64,000 nucleotides of DNA, from the NCBI GenBank assembly GCA_026874595.1, contig CM049307.1, forward strand, positions 81,446,643 through 81,510,642, in the 5' to 3' direction. The position numbers were made by a program, and so were the translations under genes. This document shows positions 23,501 to 38,251 of this stretch, in pieces (within the stretch, counting starts at the first letter, position 1; each line of letters begins with the position of its first letter). Source of the DNA: Sipunculus nudus. Lineage: Eukaryota; Annelida; Sipuncula; Golfingiida; Sipunculidae. The notes beneath the pieces were generated by a model. The model was not told where the DNA came from. It did no database searches and saw only the letters and a list, made by a program, of their open reading frames with translations.

Positions 23501-26500
23501 GTCTCTCTGTCTCATCTAGATGATTCATCTGGTCCATGCCGTGGTGTTTTGATCTGTTTGTTTGTCTTCTACTTGTCTGTACCTGGTGTCAAGTCTATTA
23601 ATAACTCGATTGCATTGAAATACTGAAAAGTACATAACTGCCCGTGCGTGATGCAAGGTCATATCTGTTTGTCTATCTATTTGAACTACAGGAACAAGCT
23701 AGCCAATCTCTCATACACTTATACATTAAGTATATACAATGTTTATAATAAGTGTTTTCAAAAGTGGTTGAAAAAGGGTTTCAGCGTGTCCAAATAGCGA
23801 AACCCTTTAAAAAGCCTCCGAGTTTTATTAAACATTTAATCTATTAAACCTTTTAAAGAGTTTTCCAAAAACCCATTTTACATGTTTTAGTAAAACCTCT
23901 AGAAACCCTTATGGTATTATGAAAAAATGTTATGATCCAAATCCATTTTGTACACCTTTATGGGATCTTAAAACCCTTTTGGAATAATATCAGAAATATT
24001 TCAATGGAATAAAACTTTTTTTTTAAACAAGCTACATTGATAGTGGGAGAAGAAAGATGCTCCCTCTCAGGTCCGATATTTCGTAGTTCATGCTACTTAA
24101 CATTCAGAGAAATAAATTAAAAAAAACCGCCTGCACTTTCACCAGTAATATCGGATCTTAGACGGAGAATCTATCTTCGTCCACTGTCAGTGTAGTTTGC
24201 TTCAAAAGCACATTGTACAGAACTCGATACGCGTGCACAAAAACAACGTGATGTCTCAGTCGGTGACTCTCGGGTATATCCGAAAATCTCCGTACGTGTG
24301 GGCGGCGCTATTGTTCTCTCACGGCATATAGAGAAAATATATATTTTAATTTCCAAAAGTTTGTTTCTAAAAATAAGATAGGTTTAGTGCAGGAAGTTAT
24401 AGCTTAAAACACTTTGCGCGTCAGCGAAAAGGTTATTCAACTGGGAACTCTAGGTTTTGAAGACAACTCTATTAAAAAAAACCTTACTTCTAACAATGTC
24501 CCGACATGTCTCAGAAACAAAATCGTTTAAAGGCCCAGGTCAAAATCACCTAAAAACCTCAAAACCGTTTTTTCCGTATATCTTTGTCAAAAATGATCTG
24601 GGCCAGATAAACTGTACTTCACTTCATGGTTACAAATGTTTTGGCAAAGTCAATGAAATGCAATAACGGAAGCCTTGATCTAATAACTTTTTCATAGTTT
24701 TTTTTGTGTCTGTTATCATTTAATTAGTTTGATGTTGCAGTCGCCGATTCTCGTTCAGTTTCCAGTCAAATGAGAATATGCGATATTTTACGGGACAGCT
24801 TATCCCTGGGTAAAATTTCATGCTAGAGAGGTAAACCGCAACTCATTTCGGTTGCCTTCAATCTCCTTCACAGTAGAAGATTCATTGGAGCTTGACCATG
24901 AAAACAGTTTTTACCTGCCGGCAAGATTTTATTATCTGGTCATATCTTTGTAATACAAATGAATGTGATTACATTAACCGTTACTCATTTTTTTCGTCGT
25001 TCTGAGATTATTGTTTCTGAGACAATACACCTCATCCTGAAGTTACAATGGTATCATTCTACAAATCCGATAATAATGACGACTATTTTGATCATTTTAA
25101 ACGCATTTCTTAAGAAACAGAGGGCTTTTTTCAATCAGTAGCATATGACACATTGTACGTCACAAATGCAAGCCTCTGCAAATCTCCGCCATTTCCCGTA
25201 AAAAGAGAATGTTTAAGATTTCGCATAAAGAATATCTATACAGGTCTCAATTTTTAGCATGTATTATGTATTACCATAATATCATGAAACGGGTTTTCGA
25301 AACTATTACATAAAATAAAAGTTTAGTGCCAGATCTAAAATTCTTAAAGCATTGTCACATTCTTGTATAACATAATTTAAATCTAGGATCCAGGGGCACA
25401 TCCCTATGGCCACAAAGCCAAACTTGCCCGCTTCCATGGTTTCCTATTTAGGGTAAATCTTCTTAAATAAAAAAAAAATCAGGTGTTTAAAGCATCTCTG
25501 ACACTTTCTTTGATAGGTCTAGCTTTTTGCATACGACATCGTTTGATAATAATAATAGTTTTAGGTGATGCAAATGTAAACTTTTCTTGTGATTCTAAGC
25601 AGGCATAAATGCATTCACTTATAATAGGGTCATCTGTTTATCCGAGAGATGTTTCTGAGCAAAATTCATAAAATGCAAAAATAGCGGTCTTGATGTTATA
25701 GCTTTACATTCAGAGGTGTAGTTTTTTTTGCATCCTATAGTTTCTAGTAAATTTTATGTGGCACAGCTGTAAATCCTTTCCAATTTCTGGTTTCAGCTAA
25801 TCTACGTCACAACACACAAGTAAACAGTATATAATTTATTTATAACATAAAAATAAATTATAATGTGCCTTATCCATGCCCAGTGCTTCTAAAATCACCG
25901 AACCGTCTTAACCCAGGTACCCTGATCATTAATATATGATAAATATGATTAATATATTACCATTTAGCACATAGCATGAATACCTGGCACTTACGAAGTG
26001 CAGCTAACCGCCGCAGGCGGCAGCACATGCAGTTTAATTGTTTGTGTGACTACTATTTCAGCAAATCTACGTCACAACAAACAAGTAAACAGTATATTAT
26101 TTATTTATAACATAAAAAAAATATAATGTGACTTATTTCAGAGTAGGACCATAATACCAAAATGAGAAACAAGTAAAAAAAAGACTTGGCCTGTATGACA
26201 TGCCCATCTGAAGATAAGAATACGGGAAATCAAAGCACATGAATGAGCAAATAAAAACTAATTACTGTGACAGGATAAACGATGTGTACTCCTTTGATGC
26301 TCTATAGGATACATAATGTTTGAAGAAAACAGATCTAGATTTCTATCTACCAATATGCATAGCTGTGTCAGGATCACATTGTTGATCAACTGCCCTTGTG
26401 GCAGCTGATGGACGGAAACACTTAGCAGAAAAACCCTGTCCACCACGTCCTGCAGCAATAATACTGTCCTGTAAAATCTGACCTACTGTAGCAGCAGAAA

Positions 26501-29500
26501 TAGCAGAGTATGGCTTCCGAAGAGTAAGGAACAAAGGGCCCTTTGGCCCTCTCATATGAGATGTTCGGACAATATAAGTCTGTAGGCAAAGTACAGGGTC
26601 GAGCTGTCTATCAGCACAGTGGGGCACAGTAACTGAAAACCCTGATCTATCAGTGTCATTCTTTATTCCATGGTAAGGGATCCATCACTGTTAAACTCTA
26701 ATTGGTCCATGGAAAATAATATGCGCTTAGCATCACCTGACCCTGGGTCAAACTGAACAGCCTTTGGTGCAAGATCAGTGGGTCTAAGCATGTAAGTCAT
26801 AGTGAGGAGTGTGATTGCTTTCATACGTAGATGCTTTACTGACAGCTTGTCATTCTCTGGCCAAGCTTTAAAGAGATCAGTAAATGGTTCCACTGGGACC
26901 AATTTTACATGTCTACGAGGGACAGTAGTACCTGATTTAATCAAGGCATCCACCAGTCTTCTAATATTATTATCAACAGTAATATCAGGCAACTGATAGG
27001 CCACATAGCAGTGAGACAAAGCAGCAAGCATGGATTGTAAAGTGGACCTAGGCCTATCAGACGCATCAGGTAGTACACAAAAAATATCCGGTAGGTCTGG
27101 CGTTTTCGTTGGTGGGAACACAACCTTGTTTTCCTGACAAAAGTAAAACACTTGTTTAGATCTCTGTTATAAAGCTGTAATGCGGACTGAGACAGACTGA
27201 AAGGGAGCTGCACTGCAGCACGTTGTGACCAACCTATGGCAAGTAGCCCATCTTGCCAAAGATTCGCCAAGCATACAGGCGCCACCCTGGGTTCTTTAAC
27301 GGTTCCGGCTGCAGTCCCAGTGGTATTACCCACCGTTTGTTTCTCGGTAGCCTGACAGGCCCGTCTATGCATAAGCTGAGGAGCCTGTGGAAACCAAGAC
27401 TGACTGGTAATGTAGTTGTAAATGTAGTTTCAGCATAACGAGCCGACTTACTAATAACATTGAGCAGTGGTTGGTCATTGCGTGGCACTCCTTGTCTACA
27501 GTCATGTACCTTATGGTCAGCAGGGAGCACAACATGAGCTAGAGAGTCACGTATTGATTTGAACTGTCCTTGCAAATCTTCCTCAGCGTGATTCACTGTA
27601 CCGTGACCAGGACTGAGGGGTCCCATCAAGCAGTGACAGGGGCAAAAATTATCAGATGCGGCCTGGTGTGGCCAAGCATGTGCTACAAAAGTCTCACTGT
27701 TTATCTGAGTCGAATCAGTTGTACTCACGGGCGGGTTTGATGCCGGCGCAGTCTCGCCTTCATTTTTATGAACTGCGCCATGCCACTCTAGACTTTCAAT
27801 CCTGGCATTTAGTTTCGACTGTTCGACTTTAAAACACTGGAAGTCACTGCATAATTGACTTACTAACACTTCAATTTTACAAAGTTTTTCATTATCGCCC
27901 ATCGCGGCTGACCCAAGCATGAATGAATTACCGTGAGCGGCCTGGCGCTTACGAAGTGCAGCTAACCGCCGCAGGCAGGCACATCCAGTTTAATTGTTTG
28001 TGTGACTGCTATCATATTTCATAAGTAAACGGTACATTTTCTCCACTTATGATTAGCCTTAATAAGTTCACGTGCAGACGTAACATGGTTTCCAGCCTTC
28101 CTGGCGCTACACTCACGGAGGCATGGCACACACTCTTACATCATCGTCGTCCCACAATACACCGCGTGAAACAACAACAGGGTCACGTGTCAGGATGTTT
28201 CACGTGTTGGTCTGCTTACCTCGAAACATCCTGATTTACACTACTCAGTTGGTGTTAAGTTTACGCAAAATGCCTATCCTTTTATGGTAGTATCTCATTC
28301 GGCTGCGACAGCTTGCGACTAGTTGAAGACACGACAACTGCTAGAAAATACGCGAATTAGCGACAATTTTGACTTGCAATCACACTGAATCGTATTTAGG
28401 TCATGTTTGCGAACATCGTACCAGTGTATGGCCTAAAATTCCGCTGGAGTTCGTATACCCGTGTTCAAGACATCTGCATGACATTTTTGAAATATTCGCA
28501 CGACAAATCGCGACCAGAATGTCAGATTCTCATTTTTTGTTCTCCAAATATTTTCAATGTAGTTGCACAGGTCGCAAACCCCTCTCAAGGTTGTATGCAG
28601 TTCTCGAAATCCTTACTGACACAAACTTACTTGAAATAGTTCGAGACATGTTTGAAACCGTTTTGAAACACGAGCGACGCCTCTGCGACTATTTTGAGAG
28701 AAATTTTGTTTGAAAAGAATTTTTTCAACATGTTCAAAATTTGTGCGACAAGTAAGCGCCACTTTGCGAATCACGCGTGTAAATTGAGTACCGCCGCGAA
28801 TGTTTCAAGACATTTTGAGACTCTCTTGCGAATGAATTCGCAATTTGTCGCAAAGCTGTCGCAGCCCAGTGAGATACAAGCTTTATGCAATGCCTTAAAA
28901 TATGTTTCTGTACAAAAATAGGCACATTAAATGCGGTTTCTACACGAGTAAAGCAACGTCAGGACGCTGAGCATTGCATAGAACTTAAAAGTGACAAAAT
29001 TGCCCTTGTTTGACGTTGAGTTTTGAAAGTTCTCTCTGCGGCATATTAACAAGACATGGTAACTTTACTGCATTGATATATAAACAATCGCTGTGCCGAA
29101 CGATTTTGATATGCCCGCCAGTGAGAATGTTTAATTTAACATTATGTTAAATGTGTGTTATTATTGTGAATGTAACATTGTGTTAAAATGTATCACCTGC
29201 CAGTGGCGAGTGTTTCTGAGCATAGGTCTATGTTCAAAAATTCTGAATCGCAGACAATTTTAAGCGCTTTGCTTGCGTAAAGTTTCGTCGTGATTTATAA
29301 AATAATATTAAGTTTAATTTCTTGGTCATTCGAATTAATATATTTTTGCCCAAGATTCCTTAATATAGGTTTACTCATCATAAATAAAAGGTTATTTATC
29401 AGATTTTCTTTCTTTTTTCCAATCTTTATTATATCTTTGTGTTATTTATCACCTCATATTGTTCACATGCATAAGCAGAAATGATTATGTGGTATTTGTA

Positions 29501-32500
29501 CATATCCACATTGATATTTCATTAAAACCTTGCCAACAGGTCAACTGAATATTTTCACTTCACAAATTCACACTGTGTAGTCAACATAATTAAGCATGAT
29601 GCAGGCAAATCATTCAATAATACTCACATGAAAATAAACCAGTAAGTTTTCTCTTTTGTAAACTTCGTAAATTCTCTTTGAGAAGTCCTGCCTACCCAGG
29701 AGGGCTTACATGAGGGCAGCAGATGGCAGCATGCTGTCTCAAAAATATGAGGCACAAGCAGACATGACAACATTTATTACTATATTACCATTGAACAAGA
29801 TATGTTTCATTTTCATTTTGCATAAATACATTCGTTGAATTTACAAAATGTATGGTCTTCGGAGGAAGTCATACTGTGATGTATAATACACTTTCAATAC
29901 CAACACATTTTCCATAAAATAAACCTTTCCAAAGATAAAATGTCCTAAATGTAAATTTATTTAAATGGTGATGAAGTATATCTAATTTAGTCACAATTGC
30001 GTGTTCGACCATGCTAAATCTAAAAATATAAAATGATTGGCTGTTCCTCTTAGCGGCGTCAGTGAAATCTTCAAGGCTTATATACACACAGCTCAATGTC
30101 ATAATAAACATGTTCACAATCACTGCATATCAAAATTGTTATCAATGCAGTAACGTGCCAAGTCTAGTTAAAATTCCACATAAGTAACGCCCAAAACGCA
30201 GACGTCAAAATAGGTAAAATTGTCAACTTACAGTGCCATGCAATACCCCGCGTCCTGACCTTGGTTTTGCTACTGTAGAATATCTTTAATTGTGCTAATT
30301 TTTGTTTAGAAACCACTCAGGAATTGTATAAAAAGGATAAGCACTTTTCTTAAATTTGCCATAAACTGACGAGTATTTAATCATGGTGTAAACATCCTTA
30401 CACGTGGCTCTATTGTTCTTTCGCGCGGTGTGTTGTGGGACGATGTTGTAAGGGTTTGTGTTCAGGTCAGACTGTTGTCAGCATTGTTTTCACTATATAT
30501 AATCGTTGTAAATAAAGCTGAAATTACATGCATACCTAACCATATTTCGACAGCACCGACACATTGGTCTGAGAGACCAAACTGAACTCTTGTAAACAAT
30601 GTTGAGAAAGTAGCGCCTTATGTGACTCGTTTGACAACTATGAGCCTAGTTCTATCTCAGTCAGAAGATGGCAGCACCTCCTGGAGCAAACTGTGGAAAG
30701 GCACACTTCTCACAGCATCTTGTGTCAATTTTTTTTCTCCACAAATAATAACATTATTTTTACATGATTAAAAAGCAAAAATCCTATATTATCCAAAAAC
30801 AAAGAAACATATTAATGGCCCTTCTATTAGTTTGAGGGTGATACCCTTCAGCCCGGCAGTCATATTACATTTAGTCCGGTGGACACACAAAATTGCCAAG
30901 TGCTCTAATTGTCGCTCACACCTTGTGCCATGTTCCTTGTGCGTAGCGCAAGGCAGGCTTGGAACTATGCTGGTGCAGCATCGACTGTCAGATTTTCACA
31001 ATTAAAGCAAAACGCTTTCGTTCAGGTTCTCACAGCTGTTTGCCACGGACGTTACAAACGTTTCATCAACCTTACTCTTGGCTTCGAGGACTCATTTATG
31101 TCTGTTTATTAAGTAGTAACGTGTTAGTCTGCACATATATCCGGCTGTACTTGTTTATAAGCCTCCCTTATAATCCTAAATATACTTTAAACAGTACCAG
31201 TATATCGATAGGTATGTTTCGTTGTAGCAAAACGCAAAACTCTGGACGACGCTCTTTCATCACTCCAAAGACAACGATGTGAGGGGCTACTTTTTCCACG
31301 GTCATGTTATGTGAAACATTGTGCCTACATTTCAAAATATAAATACATCATAATATGCCTTATTACCTCCGCCAAGGGGCAGGTGTTATGCTTTTGACGC
31401 ATTTGTTTGTTTGTTTGACTGTTAGCAATATTACACAGAAATATATTAACAGATTTAAATGAGATTTTCTGTATAGCTACGCTTTGGTATACAATCGTTA
31501 TATAATTCAATTTAAATTATGCATTTAGGTTCATTTTTAAAGGTAACTTCTGGCGGCCACTTTCATTAAATCTTTTAGGACCATTATTGCGCAAAGTCAG
31601 CACTTGAAGTCTCTATGAACTCCTTGATATATGTATGGAACATGAGCAATGAATAGGGGAAATGTACTTGGACAATCTTAAAGTTTTATATGTTGTGTCT
31701 GTCCTCACTCACTTGTCGGCACCTTGATGAAAGCACAGGATCATGTCTTTCAGAGTGAAGATGCTGATTCAGTGGTTGCGCAGATATTTGTTGCATCCTA
31801 TTTTATAATTCACGATGAGGGGCGGGCCCCGAAGCAGGTTATTCCGGTCAATTTGTCAGCGGCTATGGGTCAAATTGCCGTCAGGCTAAGCAAAGTGGTC
31901 AACGCTTTGCTTCTCTTCATGGAATATTTTCGTGTCGCATTTACGTTTCCTTATCATAACCTTGCATTTCGAAATCCTCCGCGTACCGCCATCCTTTGTA
32001 CGCATAAAACCTGTACGCGTATGTCGCAAGGCAGGGAGATTTATACAATATTTATTATTAAACTCTTAGCATCATACGGTGCTCGATTTTCTACCCATGA
32101 AATGCCATGTCTTATATGTGGTAAACGCTATATTCGCGGGTAATCTTGCATGTGGCCTTGGTATGTGATAGTGCGCTTATGGATATCCATTTCGCTGTGT
32201 TCCTTAATAATCTGGACGATATCGTACAACTTATCCTTGGAAAATATAAAGAAGGTTAATCTGACCATGATCACATGTTCTTCATGTACATATGTATTAT
32301 GTTTGACTATGCTATAAATATATTCTTGATCGGCTGAGACCGGAATCGTACAGATGGCTTAAACACAATTATTTAATAATAGGGCATAACTACATACACA
32401 GAAAAAAATATGCGATTTTATGCTTTTGGCCAATGCGTGATAGTAACAAGTTCATTCTTATTTCATCCCATTCTTATTTGGTAACCTTGCGGTAAGTCGT

Positions 32501-34167
32501 TGGTGACAAGCGTAAATGAAACGTAAAGGAATCACCCGAAGTTTCATATCGTAACGTATCCAAATATGTTGGTATTAGCTCATGTGCCTAGTGTATATAT
32601 ATATATCTTTATATTAATAGCGTAAGGCGATTTTTGTGATTTCCGTATCTCCTCTGATACCACCGTACGGATTGCCGTGATTTTCGACATACATATGCTT
32701 CGGGTTTGTCCGAAGAGATTCCACCCATTTTTATTTGCAATTTTTACGTATTACGTGCATAATTAATAATTTTGATATTAGCTCCCTCGCGGGCGCCTCT
32801 TTTCTTTGTGTCTTCGGGCTCGGTAACACAATGGTCATAGAGTGTGTGATGGCGGGAAAGAGTTTTTCTCCGGGGGCCCTATCCGGGCTTTTCTTAAAAT
32901 TGACCGGCCCTTAATAATCCCCATTGGTGATCCCTTCTCAAAAGGCAACCTCCGCGCAGCGAAAAGGTCTATTGTGCACAAGGAGATCTCGCGTGAGGAA
33001 AATGCTCAAAAGGGGATCTTTCAAAGAATGAACATTTTCCGAGCGGTAGTGAATGCAGGGTAGTGTGTAAAACCCGAACCCCACGGTCCCCGGACCCCAT
33101 AAACCTTTTTCCTAATTTTCAATTATTTTTACCGATAAAAACACCACTATTGTTGATGTAAGGACTATGCAAAGTCCCTAAATGTTGCACATTTGTAAAT
33201 GACCGATTCACTGAAAGATTTATAATTACAAAAATATATCGATGAAGACGGACCTCTTTTACTTGAATTTGCCAACTGTTCAATTTTGACGGACCCCAGT
33301 AACCTACTCTCATATTTTTATTTATGACTAAAGGAGGACAAAAATAGCACTCATGTCACACACTAAAAAGTAAATATAATATTTGTTATAAAGAAATGGT
33401 AAAACAACGAGAAAACGGGGTCCGTGTAATCCGTGAGGTCCGTGCCCCAGGGTCCGTGTTTTTTTAATCAAATTTTGTTGCAAAACAGACTATTTTTTAT
33501 GTGTTAACCAACCATAATTAAAATATGTCTTTAGATACGATTATGCTAAAATATCTGGACAAATTACCATGAGAGTTTAAGAATTAAAAATTTTTCTTGG
33601 GTTCCGGGATCCGGAGTGGGATCCGGGTTTAACACACTGACTGAACGCAGTTACTGTCTCACTGGAAAACATTATAACAGGTTCCTTTACTGGCGGATTC
33701 ACGGGCGCGGAGGGCAACTTGAAATGGCGATGTTCAGCATAATATATATTTTCATATAAAAATGATTTTATTTAACATATCAAATTCTTCGAAAATTCTA
33801 CGGCCAACCTCTCGGCTTCAATTAGAGTTTTATCCATAACACCATGCATATAATGGATCTATATATTAACAGCGTAACGCGATTTGTGTGAATTTACATG
33901 TCTCCTCTGACACTACGGTTTGCCGTGATTTTGGACATACATATGCTCCGGGTTTGTCCGAAGTAATTCCACCATTCGGACAAGAACGTATTCGTCCAGG
34001 TCATTCAGACTCCGACACAAGAATAACTCAGAGACAGAACACTTATACCAAATGTCGGATTCAAAGAGACAGTAACATTGTACTCCCAAGACATGAAACT
34101 ATGTCAGACTATTTGACATCAGAACTAAATGCTCGCCCAAAATCGTGCGTAGCACGGGTAATTGCTA

Positions 34168-34212
<45 letters not shown>

Positions 34213-36354
34213 GTCTAGCTGATGATGCTGACATTGATCATCTTTTAACTCTTGACTCTGACAGTGAATGTTGCAGTGAGGGTAAATAATCAACTGAATC
34301 CGATGACTTGAATTCATCACTCAAATCAAACACACAATAAATGTCAAATTGCATGAGTATTTCACACTTAAAATTTTCTAGAAACGCATTATACATTTAA
34401 ATTCATTTTATCATTGACTTAAACATTCCTTTAAAATTCGTCTTGATTAAACCATTCCTATAAACGGACAGTGTCTGTGTCCACATATGTTGAAATATTT
34501 TTATCGCAATTAGTATTTGCATAAATTTATTATTAATCTCCTTTTACTATAATCATTTGTCATGAATAGTTTTTGATATTATACTTTCAGGAGATCATTT
34601 ATTATTCTCTTTGTTGGACAGTGTTGTACATTCTTTTGCTTGTTAAAATGTCCATTTACTACAAAGATGAATTAAACTTCGTAACATTGTGAATTGTGGA
34701 CTAGTGAAAATTTCTTAAAACTTTTGGATGGATCAATGCTATGTGAGAGTGGAACTGGAACTAAATATATAGCCTATAAGTTGCCCCTTTTTTCTACTGT
34801 TTATTCTTCACAAAATAAACATAAAAATGAATAATCCGCCTAAACTTTTTTTTATTATTTCTCTTAGCTCATGACCAAAATATCCACAAGAATCTTTCAA
34901 ATTCATTGAGAAAGATTGTATATATTTTTTGATAATCTAATCAGAAGAAATGAACTTCTATGACTTCATTATCAGCGAGTGAGATATAAAGGTGTCAGTC
35001 ATGCAATGATGGATAAAATCATAATGGAAGTATAAGAAGGTCCTATTCATAAGTTCTCTATAAATGAGGCTAAATCCTTATCACCTAATGAGAACCAGGG
35101 ATCACGGTGCGATATTGGATATGATTCAGGTTACCTGAAATCATCAAGTAGTCCGCCTTATCCATTGTACAAATTACGACAGAATATTTTGTTGTCTTAA
35201 CACGTATTTTTTTATGGATTTCAATGAATCTGCCTAACAATGGACCATGGGCCTAGGAACAACTGATATGATTATTTAATTATTATATTTTCACGGTTAT
35301 ATAGTCCGTTGAAAGGTTTGCGCTCTATAACTGCTCTCTGAATTTGTAAAAATAATGTATAATGTATCTAGTCCAAATTATTTTGAGTTCATGTATCACA
35401 CTGGCCGTTTTGAGGTGTTATGTTGCAAGATTTTCCGCTAAAGTATATAATTACACACATTGGCCCTCAACTTTGCTCAAAAATAAAAATTTACCCCAAA
35501 AAAAATTTCCAAACTCCTTCAGGAAATTTGGCAGCATAGTTATTTGCAAAAGTTAATTCCGAAGGATCCAAATAATGTAGCGTGTCAACATTTTACAAAA
35601 AAAAACTTTTTACTGGGTGACATATGCTTCCACACTATCCCCTGAAAAATACAAATGCGAGGCACTGCAAACTGGAAAACGGTACATTTTCGCCATTTCA
35701 CGAGGACACCTGGAGTCCGAAAACCATGTGCTTGCGAAATTTGTATTTAATTCGATACCTTAAATATGAATATGTTATGCAAACGTTTAAAAAGGGCATT
35801 ACTTTAAGATATAAACCGTCTACGAAGTTCATTGACAAGTCTCTTGAAATATTTTCTTGACATAATACGGAACTCATACTTTTATAAAATATATAATATC
35901 TTCATTTAAAGTGATTCAAATTTAACACTTCTCCGCACAATTATCAGTCATGTTGATAACATTCCTTAGGATGATGATGGGTCCAATCCCTATAAAAAAT
36001 TGAGCCTTATATCACTACCCGTGATATCGTTCCGTGTATCATTCCGTGCCTTTATAAAAGCCTTGCTACTTCATTCCTTGATAGCATATGCCTTTAGTTT
36101 TGATAATAATAGTAATAGTTTTTACACTCAAACCTTAATTGACGGAGCAAGTCGGATGTCGGATGTAAAAATTGAGAAACTTAAAACGGACACTACTATA
36201 GTTTCATAACTATAGAATAGCCTTTAAATATCTACTATAGAAAGATTATAGTAAAGTAAAGAGGCCTGATTTTCAAAACATGAATACATCACTCTTGTTT
36301 ACATCAATTTTTATAACTGTACACTTTCACCTGGAGCAATTGATACAATATATG

Positions 36355-36392
<38 letters not shown>

Positions 36393-38201
36393 AAACAGGA
36401 ACCAAGAGGATATTTTCCACAAACGCTCAAAAATAGTATCTATACATCTCGTCATAGAGCAAAGGCATCCTACCATATGAAAAAGAACAAACAATGAATT
36501 AACGCTACCTTTTAGCTGTTTGTTTGTCAATTGCATTAAATGATCTTTCACAGACAAAACTTGCCCTGGTGGTTTTGGGGATATGCTCGTCACAAGTGCG
36601 GCGCACGGTTCCTGTTACCAGTTTGTTCGAATTGGTATGACATGGCAAGATGCACGTGCCCATTGCGTGAGCCTGGGAGGTGACCTCGTAGCTAATGAGG
36701 ACGAAGCCGAATTAAAACATATTGGGAGTGTTGCAAGTGATAACAGCTTGCTGAATAAAGGTAAGTAAAACAACAGTCAATTATACAGATAATCACATTT
36801 CAGAGATCTATGAGCAGCATATTTGTGATATTTTAAAACAACTCTTTCTGTTGTTTTTGTAAAAATTCCATTGATTTGAGTCAGTGTGCATGATAGTCAT
36901 GTTAACCTCATGCTCCTGATTCTACTTGTGTGCACTCATGAAAAAAAATTAGTTAATTTTGCGGACAACACGAGCACACTATTTATAAAGCATTACGTAA
37001 GGAGCAAATTTGTCATAATCTAGAAATAAAGAAAATGACAGATCGCAATTTCTTACTTGAATATGAAATTTGATCTGATAAGATTTGGAGTTATTTGAAA
37101 GCGGGGTCAGCATTATGAGAGTAGCGAGCTCGAGGACAACATGCACCCGACTAGGAGGGTATGACAAGAGGTCCCCTCCTCCAGTGCTGTAGAAAACAAT
37201 GTAACAGAAGAACTAAATAATTTACTTTTACATTTTTTTATTTTAATTATTTCAAATTTTCCACCATAACTGACAAAAAGACATATATCAAATACTCAGT
37301 TTGATAAAAAGGTACATATACAAAGTTAATAATGTTTATATTATTAATGCATATTAATGTATTACATTCAAACTTATAAATGTTCACATTAATATATTAT
37401 AAGTACCAAAAAAAATATCTCATACAAGCTGAAAAACGTGGTATACCGAGCTATAACGGGATTGGCGAGATCTGTTAAAGGCCATTAGGAATGTTGTTGC
37501 TTTTTTTATACAAAATGTTAGATAAAAATATAGATTTCCAGTGTCTCAATAAATTTTTAATTTATAAAACCTGGATGATATATATTTTGTTTTAATTTTA
37601 GCGCTTAATGGCCGAGTGATATAGTTGTTATATAGGAAATTTACGACATCTAATTTTATTTTGCATTTTTGTACTAATTACAGTAAGACTAGAGCCTATA
37701 AATAACGACAAATTCACATATACATGTATTTAAGGAATACATGTAATAAGTGTGAAGGGGGGGGGGATGGCCCTCACCAAATTGCGCCCATACATTCATG
37801 CAAGTATAAGCATTTTTTATTTTTGTAGAATCCATTCGTATATAGTATACTGCATTCGATGTAAAAAATCCTAGGTCCGCGCCTGCTTATTAAACAACAA
37901 ACTAGGAATTATATACATTTATCATGCATAAATTGAATATTTTTTGTTAGATGTTCACATAATAATTGAAGTTGGAGAATCGGATTGTTTATATGTTATG
38001 TTATGGAATATATGTTTGGAATGTAAAAATTAAATGAGTCGTATAGCTATATAGGCTATAATAATAATGATGGTTTGAAGTTTATTATATTTTATTATTC
38101 TTATTCACCAAAAAAGTTTTATAATTAAACAATCATATTCACAGGCGGCGAAACAATTTTTATATTGGAAAGGGGCTCAGTTTTACGTCTTCCACTATAT
38201 A

Positions 38202-38251
<50 letters not shown>

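Larger units (their letters stand above)
23139..36553 (+). other. Intron 3 (phase 1, 13.4 kb)
   Basis: It begins GTACTG and ends TTTCACAG. It hosts the decayed tyrosine-recombinase element on the opposite strand, an inverted-repeat-bounded block at 28.1-30.5 kb and a direct-repeat-bounded block at 32.6-34.0 kb. 23420-25790 and 34210-36350 are AT-rich with nothing recognised apart from microsatellites. Confidence 0.7.

Noticed and set aside
28369-28713. 114-codon ORF in the GCGA-rich stretch
   Set aside because: Overlapping ORFs in other frames are equally long and none resembles a known protein; composition alone explains it.
31724-32143. 139-codon ORF in intron 3
   Set aside because: I recognise no domain; there is no splice-site pair linking it to the lectin exons and no repeated copy in the window. 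Likely chance.
33888-34289. 133-codon ORF with an acidic C-terminus
   Set aside because: It is interrupted by a translated TA microsatellite and starts inside a direct repeat. The DSDSE-like end suggested a transposase N-terminus, but nothing else supports that.
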